Source: Bacteroidia bacterium (GTDB lineage: Bacteria > Bacteroidota > Bacteroidia > Flavobacteriales > Flavobacteriaceae). From it: a stretch of DNA of 64,000 nt. The position numbers and the translations under genes are program-made. Position 1 is the stretch's first letter, and the number at the start of each line of letters is the position of its first letter. A model generated the notes under the pieces. It saw nothing but the letters and a program-made list of their open reading frames with translations. It made no database searches and had not been told where the DNA came from. Below are positions 42,793 through 52,267 of the stretch, one piece after another. Location of the stretch: contig JAUIDI010000004.1 in NCBI GenBank assembly GCA_030428705.1, positions 62,001 through 126,000 of the forward strand, given 5' to 3'.

Positions 42793-43381
42793 CCTTTGTA
42801 TTTTTTTGGCAACGGGATGCGCATCCTATCCTAAAAAAAATGGATTCGTATTGCCAACACCGGCACCTATCGAATTGCTTAATCCCTATTTTTCAGATGT
42901 TTCAAAAGATTATGTTTACAAAGCCAGAATAAAAGCTTTTGACAAATCGTTCGGAGGCATTTTCATTGTAAAAAAGCTTGGAGAAGACCATCATCGAATC
43001 GTTTTCACTACAGAAATGGGCAATACGATCTTTGATTTTGAGTTTAAAAATGAAAAATTCGAAATCAACCGAATTTTGCCCGAAATGGACAAAAAAGTAC
43101 TCAAAAACATACTAAAGCGTGATTTTTTAGCCCTAATCAGCACAAAACCGGATATTTTTGAAATGTTTTCCAAAGCCGAAAACACACTTGTTGCAGCCGA
43201 AATTCTATCTAAAAAACACTATTATTGGTTCACAGGTGAACAACTGACAAAAATCTCACGCACCGCCCGCGAAAAAGAGAAGGTTACTTTTTTGTTCTCA
43301 CGAATTAATAATAACATTGCAGAAGAAATACGGATTACCCATCAAAATGTCAAACTCGAAATCACTTTAACCCTATTATAA
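42773..43381 (+). CDS. Pigment-cluster lipoprotein
   Basis: A 202-residue lipoprotein (lipobox LATGCAS, Cys16). The mature part is beta-rich and Lys-rich, without a domain I recognise. Its place after LolA suggests an acceptor of the carried lipid, in the manner of LolB. ATG 42773 gives the signal peptide; the longer frame from 42734 is unlikely. Confidence 0.75.
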   Translation: MRILFISLCIFLATGCASYPKKNGFVLPTPAPIELLNPYFSDVSKDYVYKARIKAFDKSFGGIFIVKKLGEDHHRIVFTTEMGNTIFDFEFKNEKFEINRILPEMDKKVLKNILKRDFLALISTKPDIFEMFSKAENTLVAAEILSKKHYYWFTGEQLTKISRTAREKEKVTFLFSRINNNIAEEIRITHQNVKLEITLTLL

Positions 43382-43969
43382 ATGTGCAGGACAAAGGTCT
43401 TCTTTTTGATTTTGGCATTGTCTTATTTGGGCTTTTTGCAGGCACAGGTGAGACCGGGCATCAAATTGGGTTTGAACAGTTCGAACATCAGTAAGACCAG
43501 GCTCGATTCAAAATCAGGGCTATATATCGGTGCCTTTGTAAAAATCCCCATTTCCGATTATTATGCGCTGCAACCCGAGCTGCTTTATTCCAATCAGGGC
43601 GGCAAGTCGAATTCAGACGAATATGGCGATGTGAACATCAATTACCTGTCCATCGGTATTCCAAACAAATTTTATGTCAGCCCGAAAAATGGATTCCATT
43701 TTATGTTGGGGCTCGGTCTTGATGTCAATCTAAAAAACAATTTTGTCGGTTTGACCAATTTCGACTTTGATGATGAAATATCACCGGTCGATGTGGTTGC
43801 GTTGGGCGGAATAGGTTTTGAATTCGATTTCGGACTGACATTGGAAGCGCGATACAAGCAAGGCACCATAAGTATCGATTTCTTGGGAGAAGACAATCTT
43901 TACGAAGAACCGGGCAGCAACCTCAACGGTGTTTTTCAAATCGGCGCATCGTATAAATTCAAACTCTAA
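43382..43969 (+). CDS. Outer-membrane beta-barrel (PorT-like) protein
   Basis: A 195-residue exported barrel protein (signal to about QAQ, residue 21) starting VRPGIKLGLNSSNI and ending ASYKFKL, the pattern of small 8-stranded Bacteroidota outer-membrane barrels. It begins directly after the lipoprotein stop. It may form the outer-membrane docking point for the pigment lipid. Confidence 0.85.
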   Translation: MCRTKVFFLILALSYLGFLQAQVRPGIKLGLNSSNISKTRLDSKSGLYIGAFVKIPISDYYALQPELLYSNQGGKSNSDEYGDVNINYLSIGIPNKFYVSPKNGFHFMLGLGLDVNLKNNFVGLTNFDFDDEISPVDVVALGGIGFEFDFGLTLEARYKQGTISIDFLGEDNLYEEPGSNLNGVFQIGASYKFKL

Positions 43970-43974
43970 GACCC

Positions 43975-44343
43975 ATGCTGATCAAAGACCTTTATTCCAT
44001 TCAACAATTCAGGTTTGAAGACCGGACCGTTAAGGCAACCCTGCAATTGAACAAAGACCACAGGGTATTCGAAGGTCATTTTCCGGGCAATCCGGTAATG
44101 CCCGGTGTTTGTATGATCCAGATCATCAAGGAGCTTACCGAAAAAGCCCTCGAAAAAAAACTGTTTCTATCCGTAGCATCGAACGTGAAATTCATGGCGA
44201 TCATCAATCCTGAGAAGAACGGTATTATACAACTCGTTTTGGATATTACGGAAGAGGATGCGATCGTTAAAGTCAAGAATACAACTTCCTTCGAGGATAC
44301 CGTGGCATTAAAATTGAGTGCTACTTTCAAAATTATGTCGTAA
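43975..44343 (+). CDS. Hot-dog dehydratase C with FabZ-type His box
   Basis: A 122-residue hot-dog protein with a classical HFPGNPVMPG box (His35). The catalytic acid, 14 residues later in FabZ, is Gln49 (CMIQII). This is the mirror image of dehydratases A and B, which keep the acid but not the His box. As I recall, ApeI and ApeP work as a complex in other aryl-polyene systems, so a shared active site is possible. Confidence 0.85.
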   Translation: MLIKDLYSIQQFRFEDRTVKATLQLNKDHRVFEGHFPGNPVMPGVCMIQIIKELTEKALEKKLFLSVASNVKFMAIINPEKNGIIQLVLDITEEDAIVKVKNTTSFEDTVALKLSATFKIMS

Positions 44344-44347
44344 TCGG

Positions 44348-44839
44348 ATGAACCTAAAACTCGTATTTCTTTTTTTGGGGTTGCTATTGACGGATGTTTC
44401 GCCCGACTTGGCATCGGTACGCAATCAATATCCCAAGGCTTCGAACAGCGAGGAGGCAGCAAAAAAATTGCACAACGAGTTAATTTCAGTGACCAAAAAC
44501 GATGTTCCGGTACTATTGGCGTACAAAGGAGCGGTAAGTACAATGATGGCCAATTATACGCAACGTATTAAAGACAAAAAGCTTTTTTTCAAGGAAGGCA
44601 AAGAATTATTGGAACACGCCTTGCAAAGCGATCCGAACAACGTCGAGATCCGATGTATTCGGCTGAGCGTGCAGGAAAACGTACCAAAAATTACCGGCTA
44701 TCACAAAAACATGGATGAGGACAAGAAATTCATACTTGCCAACTATGCCGCTATGACCGACAAAGATGCACGACTTTTCGTCAAAGGTTACGTGACCCGA
44801 TCCGGTTCCTTCACCGATAGTGAAAAGCAATTGTTTTAG
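44348..44839 (+). CDS. Exported hypothetical protein of the pigment cluster
   Basis: A 163-residue protein with a signal peptide (MNLKLVFLFLGLLL) and a helical, TPR-like mature part (KELLEHALQSDPNNVEIRCIRLSV). It starts 4 bases after dehydratase C. I know no function; similar proteins recur at this place in flexirubin-type clusters. Confidence 0.72.
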   Translation: MNLKLVFLFLGLLLTDVSPDLASVRNQYPKASNSEEAAKKLHNELISVTKNDVPVLLAYKGAVSTMMANYTQRIKDKKLFFKEGKELLEHALQSDPNNVEIRCIRLSVQENVPKITGYHKNMDEDKKFILANYAAMTDKDARLFVKGYVTRSGSFTDSEKQLF

Positions 44840-44860
44840 GCATTTGAATCGCTATCTTTG
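44831..44860 (+). promoter_or_regulatory. Consensus Bacteroidota promoter before the glycosyltransferase
   Basis: TTG (44831-44833) is followed after 19 nt by TATCTTTG (44853-44860), a full match to the -33/-7 pattern. It overlaps the end of the previous gene and should start the transcript for 44907-52206. Confidence 0.7.
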
Positions 44861-44906
44861 CCATGAAATCCAGCTTCTTTTTACGAAGGTCATTAATTGA
44901 TTCATA

Positions 44907-46109
44907 GTGTCGGTCCCTACCCCGTTTGTTCAAGAAACCATGCAAAGGCTAAAATGTTGCATGCTGGTGCCTACGTACAATAACGCGGGCACTTTGCAAA
45001 AGATGTTGGATGGGATTCTTAAACAGACAGGGAATATCATCGTTATCAATGACGGTGCTACCGATGGCACGAAAGAAATATTGGATGCCTATCCCCAAAT
45101 CCAAAAAATACATCTCCCGGACAACAAAGGCAAGGGGACTGCACTTCACTTGGGATTCAGGGAAGCCGCAAAACAAGGGTATGAATTTGCAATTTCCATT
45201 GATTCGGACGGGCAGCATTACCCTGAGGACATTCCTATTTTTTTAGAAGCACTTGAAAATGAGGAGACCAAAAACGTACTTTATATCGGGGCACGTAACA
45301 TGGAACAATCCGATGTACCTGGAGGCAGTAGTTTCGGGAACAAATTCTCCAATTTTTGGTTCTGGTTCGAAACGGGTACTTGGTTAAGTGATACACAGTG
45401 CGGTTTTCGATTATATCCGTTAAAACAGATAACCGAACTAAAACTCCATACGCCTAAATTCGAGTTCGAAATAGAGGTAATCGTAAAAGCGTCATGGCAT
45501 GGTACACTTGTCAAAAATGTTCCCGTGCAGATTTCATATGATGGGGAAGAACGCGTCTCACATTTTAGAAAAGTATCCGATTTTGCACGTATCAGTGTGT
45601 TGAATACATGGTTCGTAATCGTGGCCATCTTTTATATCAAGCCGCGTGATTTCTTTCGTCGCGTAAAAAAAAAGGGACTCAAAAAGTTTTTGACCGAAGA
45701 TGTGCTCGGCAGCAATGACTCGCCGCGAAAGAAAGCACTTTCGATCGCTCTAGGTCTTTTTGTAGGGTTGAGCCCTTTTTGGGGCCTGCACACGCTTCTC
45801 GTTTTGGGGTTGGCATTCATATTCCGGTTGAACAAGGCAATTGCCTTTGCCTTTTCGAATATTAGCCTACCCCCTTTCATCCCCTTTGTAGTATATGCAG
45901 GAGTACAAACAGGGGTTTGGCTCACTGGGGAAGAGCACTTCTTTTCTTTAGAAAACATTACGGACAACCTCGTAACCCTGAAAGGCCTAAAAACCTATGT
46001 GGTTGGAAGTCTGGTTTTTGCTACCCTGATTTCCATCATATCCGGATTGGTGGGATATATGGCTTTAACGCATCTGGCAAAACGCAAAATGGCCGTTGAA
46101 AATGGCTGA
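44907..46109 (+). CDS. Family 2 glycosyltransferase with C-terminal DUF2062 membrane domain
   Basis: A 400-residue fusion. The GT2 domain (about residue 12-240) has the nucleotide-sugar DSDGQH motif and a QCGFRLY stretch typical of polyprenyl-phosphate sugar transferases. A DUF2062 domain (about 255-395, four membrane segments) follows. GTG 44907 or ATG 44940 may be the start. Its acceptor in pigment synthesis is unknown. Confidence 0.88.
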   Translation: MSVPTPFVQETMQRLKCCMLVPTYNNAGTLQKMLDGILKQTGNIIVINDGATDGTKEILDAYPQIQKIHLPDNKGKGTALHLGFREAAKQGYEFAISIDSDGQHYPEDIPIFLEALENEETKNVLYIGARNMEQSDVPGGSSFGNKFSNFWFWFETGTWLSDTQCGFRLYPLKQITELKLHTPKFEFEIEVIVKASWHGTLVKNVPVQISYDGEERVSHFRKVSDFARISVLNTWFVIVAIFYIKPRDFFRRVKKKGLKKFLTEDVLGSNDSPRKKALSIALGLFVGLSPFWGLHTLLVLGLAFIFRLNKAIAFAFSNISLPPFIPFVVYAGVQTGVWLTGEEHFFSLENITDNLVTLKGLKTYVVGSLVFATLISIISGLVGYMALTHLAKRKMAVENG

Positions 46110-49100
46110 TTTTCTTTTACGTGCATATCAAATCATAGCTAAAAACAGGTGGTGGGCACTTTTGACATTATTGCTCCTGGTCACGGGACTGTTCTTCACG
46201 GCCCGGCAAATCGAGTTCGACGATGACATTACCTCTTTGATTCCCGCCACTAAGGATACCGAACGTATTCAAAAAGTACTTAAGTCAATCGCTTTTACCG
46301 ATAAGATCGTAGTCAATATCAGAAAAGACACCAATGGTTCGGTAAATGACCTTATCGCCTATGCCACCGAATTTCTCGATAGTATCGAGACAAGCCAAGC
46401 GAAATTCATCAAGAAAATACAGGGCAGGGTCGATTCAGATGATGTGCCCAGAACATTGGATCTTGTGTACGAAAACCTTCCCCTATTTTTGGATGCTTCC
46501 GATTATCATATAATCCAAAATAAATTATCCAAAGATAGCATCGCCCAAATAACCCGGGCCAATTACAGAACGTTACTATCACCAACGGGAATCGTCGCCA
46601 AAAAGAATATCCTAAAAGATCCTCTGGGGCTTTCGTTCATTGCCCTGAAAAAATTACAACAATTAAGTCTTGGGGAAGGTTTCAAACTTAAACAGGGATT
46701 CTTGCTGAATGACAAAGAAGAGAATATCTTGCTGTTTATCACACCGAAATTCGGCTCTAACGAAACAAATCAAAATTTACCGTTCGCGAACGCCCTGTAC
46801 GAAATTCAAAATATTCTTGACGCCAAATATGGATCGAGGGTCAAAAGCGAATATTTTGGGGCTGCCCTGAGTGCGGTCTCCAATGCGAAACAGATCAAGC
46901 GCGACATCCAATTTACGGTGGGCATAGCCCTGACCTTGCTTTTTTTGGTTCTCATTCTATTCTATAGAAAATTGCTGTTGCCGATAATTCTGTTCACGCC
47001 GACCCTTTTCGGAGGTTTGTTGGCAGTTGCCTTTCTATGTCTGATCCGAGCCAAGGTTTCCGCACTTTCCTTAGGCATAGGATCCATCTTACTTGGTGTC
47101 ACCCTGGATTATGGCCTCCATATTTTGACACACATCCGTAACGGAAAATCAATCAAAAGTCTCTATCAAGAGGTTGCCCCTTCGGTTTTTATAAGCAGCC
47201 TTACTACTGCGTCCGCATTCTTATGTCTTCTCTTCCTCGATTCGCAGGCCCTTCAAGATCTAGGTATTTTTGCCGCGGTTAGTGTATCGGGGGCCTCGGT
47301 TTTTGCATTGTTATTTATTCCCCAAGTCTATAAGAAGAGGGAGGTTGACGCCAAGAATACCTTTTTGGACCGTTGGGCTAGCTACGACCTGCACAGGAAT
47401 AAATGGGCGATTTCGGCCCTTGCTGTCCTTTTTATCATCAGTCTCTTTACTTATAACAAGGTCGTTTTTGACCAAGATATCGCCAAACTCAACTATGAGA
47501 CCCAAACATTGCTCGATGCCCGTGCCCGTCTTGAAAAACTGACCGATATCGGTTCGAAATCCATTTATGTGTCCACCTACGGAGATAATCTGGAACAGGT
47601 ACAGCAGCAAAACGACAGCCTGTACCAAAAACTGGAACTGTTAAAGAAGAACGATGAAATCGTCAGTTTCTCTTCGATTGGGGCCTTGATAAAATCGGAG
47701 CGTACCCAACAGCAAAAAATCGATGCATGGAACCGGTTTTGGACGCCCGAAAAAATAGATTCCCTTAAACAAAATTTAAGCGATAGTGGTTCCGAACTGG
47801 GATTTAAAGAGAATACTTTTTCGCAATTCCAAGACCATCTGGAAAGCAAGTTCAGAACGTTAGAACTCGATGATTTCAAAGCAATTAAATCCTTTTCGAT
47901 GGACGATTATCTGGTCCAAGACCCAAGCGGAGTGACCATCACATCGTTGATCAAGGTCGATGATACAAAAATAGACCGTATTTACGAGCATTTCGACGGG
48001 GCTGCCAATACTCTGCTCGTTGACCGCCAACATGTCAACGAAAAGTTTTTGGGTAATCTCAAAAATGATTTTAACCGCCTGCTGGGATACTCACTGGTCG
48101 TCGTTCTTTTGATCCTGCTTCTCTATTATCGGAGTCTCACCCTGACCTTGATTACCGCCTTACCGATTTTTCTGACCTGGTTTATCACGGTAGGTATTAT
48201 GGGGCTTTTGCACATTGAATTCAATATCTTCAATATCATAATCTGTAGCTTCATTTTTGGACTGGGAATCGATTACAGTATTTTTATCACGAACGGATTG
48301 CTGATAAAATATCGAACCGGTGAACAGGTATTGCCTACGCATAAAACCTCGATACTGCTTTCGGTCATTACCACGATTGCCGGAGTCGGTGTTTTGATAT
48401 TTGCCAAACATCCCGTGCTGTTTACGATTTCAACGGTATCGTTGATAGGTATTTTATGTGCCGTACTGGTCGCTTTTATAATCCAACCGTTGCTTTTTAG
48501 ACTGTTCTTGGGCGATATCGACAAAAGACCAATACAACCAAGAATTCTGTTGCATTCTTTATTTTCCTTTGGATATTTCGACCTTGGGGGCATACTATTC
48601 GGTATCTATTCGTGGTTTCACCTAAAAATAGACCCTAGCGCAAGATTAAAACCTCAATCGGGTCTTCATTACATAGTTTCAAAATTTATGAAATCGGTGC
48701 TGTACACAAATCCGTTTTTGGCAAAGAAGATCATAAATAAACACAATGAAACCTTTGACAAACCGGCCATGTTGATTGCCAATCATACTTCCTTTCTTGA
48801 TATTTTGGTCATGGGGATGTTGCATCACAAATCAATCTATCTTGTAAAAGATCATGTTTACAACTCCAAAACCGTAGGCTATGCTGCCAGATTGCACGGA
48901 TCTTATCCGGTGTCCGGAGGAATCGAAAACGGCGAAGCCTATCTTAAACAGAAGATCGCACAAGGATTTTCGTTGATAGCCTTTCCCGAAGGTACCCGTT
49001 CAATAAACAACAAGATAAAACGCTTTCATAAGGGAGCATTTTATTTAGCGGAGCAATTACAACTCGATATCGTTCCGATATTGATCCATGGATGCTCCGA

Positions 49101-49794
49101 AGTCTCCCCTAAAGACAGTTTTATTATCCGTGATGGGGCGATAACGGTGGAGCTTTTGGAAAGAATCCCTTATGACAACACTAGGTTTGGAGCAAGCTAT
49201 TCGCAACGCGCCAAACAAATCGGTGCCTATTTCAGGTCTGAATTCAGAAAACGCCGTAATGACCTTGAAGGCCCGACCTACTGGCATAAATTGATCTTGG
49301 AAAATTACCGATATAAAGGCACCTCCATTTACAGGTCGGTCAAATCGGATTTACAGAACAACCAGGATGCCTATAAGACCATTTTAGGTTTTGTCGATGA
49401 AAAGACCGCTATTGTTCACCTATCCGAAGATTTCGGCCAATTGGACCTGCTCTTGGCCTTAGATTCCATTGATAGAAAAATAATGTCCTATATAGATAAT
49501 GCCGAGGCTAGGGCCATACTCAAAAATAATTATCTGACCCACCGATATAGCAAGATTACCGTGGTCGATGCTATCGATGACGCGCTAGACTATCCCGCGA
49601 GTGTGTTTGTTTTAAATTTAGAATCCTTTACTGTGGAATCGATTCCGAATCGGATAATGGATGAAATTAGTATCTTGATACTATTGAAAGGCAGTAGGTC
49701 GAAATCACTTCCCCCAAGTTTCGCTACCATCCACCAAAATGATAACTTTATAGCTTTAAAAAGAGGTTCGCAACAAAATGAAGGAGTATTATGA
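46102..49794 (+). CDS. Trifunctional MMPL transporter / acyltransferase / methyltransferase-like protein
   Basis: A 1230-residue fusion. Residues about 10-800 are an RND/MMPL lipid exporter with twelve membrane segments in two halves. Residues about 880-1060 are a PlsC-type acyltransferase (NHTSFLD, the H-x4-D motif near 894; FPEGTRS). Residues about 1075-1225 look like a worn methyltransferase fold: the SAM loop GxGxG is not visible (VDEKTAIVHLSED). The combination is known from Bacteroidota pigment clusters. It probably acylates and exports the lipid pigment. ATG 46102 is preferred to TTG 46096. Confidence 0.88.
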   Translation: MADFLLRAYQIIAKNRWWALLTLLLLVTGLFFTARQIEFDDDITSLIPATKDTERIQKVLKSIAFTDKIVVNIRKDTNGSVNDLIAYATEFLDSIETSQAKFIKKIQGRVDSDDVPRTLDLVYENLPLFLDASDYHIIQNKLSKDSIAQITRANYRTLLSPTGIVAKKNILKDPLGLSFIALKKLQQLSLGEGFKLKQGFLLNDKEENILLFITPKFGSNETNQNLPFANALYEIQNILDAKYGSRVKSEYFGAALSAVSNAKQIKRDIQFTVGIALTLLFLVLILFYRKLLLPIILFTPTLFGGLLAVAFLCLIRAKVSALSLGIGSILLGVTLDYGLHILTHIRNGKSIKSLYQEVAPSVFISSLTTASAFLCLLFLDSQALQDLGIFAAVSVSGASVFALLFIPQVYKKREVDAKNTFLDRWASYDLHRNKWAISALAVLFIISLFTYNKVVFDQDIAKLNYETQTLLDARARLEKLTDIGSKSIYVSTYGDNLEQVQQQNDSLYQKLELLKKNDEIVSFSSIGALIKSERTQQQKIDAWNRFWTPEKIDSLKQNLSDSGSELGFKENTFSQFQDHLESKFRTLELDDFKAIKSFSMDDYLVQDPSGVTITSLIKVDDTKIDRIYEHFDGAANTLLVDRQHVNEKFLGNLKNDFNRLLGYSLVVVLLILLLYYRSLTLTLITALPIFLTWFITVGIMGLLHIEFNIFNIIICSFIFGLGIDYSIFITNGLLIKYRTGEQVLPTHKTSILLSVITTIAGVGVLIFAKHPVLFTISTVSLIGILCAVLVAFIIQPLLFRLFLGDIDKRPIQPRILLHSLFSFGYFDLGGILFGIYSWFHLKIDPSARLKPQSGLHYIVSKFMKSVLYTNPFLAKKIINKHNETFDKPAMLIANHTSFLDILVMGMLHHKSIYLVKDHVYNSKTVGYAARLHGSYPVSGGIENGEAYLKQKIAQGFSLIAFPEGTRSINNKIKRFHKGAFYLAEQLQLDIVPILIHGCSEVSPKDSFIIRDGAITVELLERIPYDNTRFGASYSQRAKQIGAYFRSEFRKRRNDLEGPTYWHKLILENYRYKGTSIYRSVKSDLQNNQDAYKTILGFVDEKTAIVHLSEDFGQLDLLLALDSIDRKIMSYIDNAEARAILKNNYLTHRYSKITVVDAIDDALDYPASVFVLNLESFTVESIPNRIMDEISILILLKGSRSKSLPPSFATIHQNDNFIALKRGSQQNEGVL

Positions 49795-51325
49795 CGTCGT
49801 GATTATTGGCAGTGGAATGGGCGGATTGGTCGCGGCCAATATCTTGGCACGTGAGGGCAAATCGGTCTGTGTACTCGAAAAGAACAATCAATTCGGTGGC
49901 AATCTACAGACTTTTGTACGTGACAAAACTATTTTCGATACCGGTGTACATTATCTGGGCGGGCTCTCGAAAGGACAGAATCTTTACCGTTATTTCGATT
50001 ATTTGGACATTCTTGACGGACTCCAATTAAAAAAACTGGATAAAGACGGTTTCGACCTCATCACTTTTGACGATGACGACGAGGTTTACCCCCATGCCCA
50101 AGGTTTTGAGAACTTCATAAACAATCTTGTCGAAAAATTCCCTGAGGAAAAAAAAGCCATACGTACCTATTGCAATAAGTTAAAGGAAGTCTGCAAAAAA
50201 TTTCCGCTATACAATCTCAAAACGGGAAAGCCTTATCACGAAGATGCCACTTTGTTCGGACTAGGGGCAAAAGCGTACATCGATTCGTTGACCGCGAACG
50301 AAAAATTGAAGGCGGTACTAGCAGGCTCGAATATGCTGTATGCCGGCGATCCGGAAAAAACCCCTTTTTATGTCCATGCCCTTTCAGTCAATTCGTTCAT
50401 TGAAAGTGCCTACCGTTGTGCCGATGGCGGTAGCCAAATAACCAAATTACTCGTTCGAAAATTGAAAACTTTCGGCGGTGATGCGGTCAAACACCAAGAA
50501 GTAACCCATATAAATGTAGCGGACAACCGGGTAACTTCGGTTACTACAAAGAAGGGCAACGTCGTTCATGGAGGACTTTTCATATCGAACATAGAGCCCA
50601 AACGCACCCTAAAACTAACCGACGACGGGCATTTTCGAAAGTCGTTTGCACGACGCATCGAAAAAATGGAAGGTACCATTTCCGCATTTAGCGTTCACCT
50701 CACATTGAAACCAAAATCGTTCAAATACCTCAACCATAATTATTATCATTTCAAGGACAAAGAGGCCGTTTGGAATGCTCCACAATACACACAGAAAAAT
50801 TGGCCCCTTAGCTATATGGTCTCCATGGGCACGAGAAAAAATCAAGACAAATGGGCAGATCAATTATCGGCTATCGCTTATATGCGTTTTGAGGAAGTCG
50901 CGCCTTGGGCCGATACGTTCAATACCGTAGCCAATAAAAATGATCGGGGCGAATCTTACAAAGAGTTTAAATTGAAAAAGACCGAGATTTTCCTTAACGA
51001 ACTCGAGAAGAAATTTCCCGATATTCGCAATTGCATCCATGCAATATACACTTCAACGCCCTTGTCGTATCGTGACTATATCGGTAGTGTACAAGGTTCC
51101 ATGTACGGTCATACGAAAGACGCTAACAATCCCTTGAAATCATTTATTTCTCCGCGCACGAAAATCGAAAACCTCTTTTTTACCGGTCAGAGCCTCAATA
51201 TGCATGGCATTTTAGGGGTGACCATAAGTGGCGTATTGACCTGTTCCGAAATTTTGGGCGGGAAATATTTATTGGATAAAATCGTAAATTCGAAGAACAA
51301 AGTACCGGAAAAAACAAGGGTGTAA
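49778..51325 (+). CDS. Phytoene-desaturase/CrtISO-like FAD oxidoreductase
   Basis: A 515-residue FAD enzyme with the N-terminal dinucleotide fold IIGSGMGGLVAANILAREGK and a C-terminal FTGQSLNMHGILGV motif near residue 468, as in CrtI, CrtISO and retinol saturase. No carotenoid gene is near. In this cluster it may set double bonds or isomers of the polyene chain. It overlaps the MMPL stop by 17 bases and the next gene by one. Confidence 0.85.
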   Translation: MKEYYDVVIIGSGMGGLVAANILAREGKSVCVLEKNNQFGGNLQTFVRDKTIFDTGVHYLGGLSKGQNLYRYFDYLDILDGLQLKKLDKDGFDLITFDDDDEVYPHAQGFENFINNLVEKFPEEKKAIRTYCNKLKEVCKKFPLYNLKTGKPYHEDATLFGLGAKAYIDSLTANEKLKAVLAGSNMLYAGDPEKTPFYVHALSVNSFIESAYRCADGGSQITKLLVRKLKTFGGDAVKHQEVTHINVADNRVTSVTTKKGNVVHGGLFISNIEPKRTLKLTDDGHFRKSFARRIEKMEGTISAFSVHLTLKPKSFKYLNHNYYHFKDKEAVWNAPQYTQKNWPLSYMVSMGTRKNQDKWADQLSAIAYMRFEEVAPWADTFNTVANKNDRGESYKEFKLKKTEIFLNELEKKFPDIRNCIHAIYTSTPLSYRDYIGSVQGSMYGHTKDANNPLKSFISPRTKIENLFFTGQSLNMHGILGVTISGVLTCSEILGGKYLLDKIVNSKNKVPEKTRV

Positions 51326-52206
51326 TGGGGAAGTTCAAGACTACGGCCATAACACGCGTAGCGAATATTTCAAAACAAGATTTTGTCGACAATTACTTTC
51401 GTCCACAAAAACCCATTGTGATGACCGGGCTGACCAAAGATTGGCCGGCGTACGACAAATGGAACCTTGACTACATACGTGACCGGGCGGGCGACCAAGT
51501 GGTTCCTTTATATGATAGCGAACCGACCAAGGGAAGGCAAAATTCGGCCGTGCCGGTCACCGAAATGAAGCTTTATGATTATTTGGAACTGCTTAAAAAG
51601 CAGCCTACCGATCTTCGCATATTCTTCTATAATATATTGGATAAGATGCCCGAACTTTTGGACGATTTCGAATTTCCCGATATCGGGTTGAAATTTTTCA
51701 AAAGGCTTCCTGCCATGTTCTTCGGAGGTGCAGGTTCACAGGTTTTGGCACACTATGATATGGATCTGGCCGATTTAATCCATTTTCATTTCCACGGAAC
51801 AAAGCGCGTAACTTTGTTTTCCCCTGGGCAATCGAAATACCTGTACCGCGTACCCTTTTCGGTGCATAATCTGGAAACTATCGATATGGCGAATCCCGAT
51901 TTTGAAAAGTACCCTGCCCTAAGAAATGTAGAAGCGCTTCAAGCTACTTTGAATCATGGCGATGCTATCTTTATGCCAAGTGGCTATTGGCACTATATTC
52001 AGTATTTGGATGCAGGGTTCTCCATCACCCTAAGGGCGTTGCCTACCAAGCCGCGCACTTTGATGAAAACAGCATACAACGTCATTTTTATGCGGAATTT
52101 TGAAAATCTGATGCGTAGGAGCATAGGGCAAAAATGGATCGATTACAAAGATCGCCTTACCGTTAGAAAGACAGAACGCAATTTGGTCAGTCGTGTTGGG
52201 AGTTAG
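51325..52206 (+). CDS. Cupin/JmjC-like Fe(II)/2-oxoglutarate oxygenase
   Basis: A 293-residue cupin_8 protein. The iron triad is complete: His143-x-Asp145 (AHYDMD) and His223 (YWHYI). A Lys in GTKRVTLF is placed to hold 2-oxoglutarate. Such enzymes hydroxylate proteins or small molecules. It likely tailors the pigment or its carrier, but no substrate can be named. It starts at the stop of the CrtI-like gene. Confidence 0.85.
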   Translation: MGKFKTTAITRVANISKQDFVDNYFRPQKPIVMTGLTKDWPAYDKWNLDYIRDRAGDQVVPLYDSEPTKGRQNSAVPVTEMKLYDYLELLKKQPTDLRIFFYNILDKMPELLDDFEFPDIGLKFFKRLPAMFFGGAGSQVLAHYDMDLADLIHFHFHGTKRVTLFSPGQSKYLYRVPFSVHNLETIDMANPDFEKYPALRNVEALQATLNHGDAIFMPSGYWHYIQYLDAGFSITLRALPTKPRTLMKTAYNVIFMRNFENLMRRSIGQKWIDYKDRLTVRKTERNLVSRVGS

Positions 52207-52267
52207 TTTTAAACACATTGCTTTCGTTCACTCCGAAAAGGAAAACATAAAATAAACGATACGGAAA

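Noticed and set aside
44863-44907. 14-codon leader peptide before the glycosyltransferase
   Set aside because: Its ATG lies at or before the expected transcription start given by the TATCTTTG box, so it is probably not translated.
49778-51325. CrtI-like gene as evidence for carotenoid synthesis
   Set aside because: No phytoene synthase, cyclase or isoprenoid gene is near, and it overlaps pigment-cluster genes on both sides.
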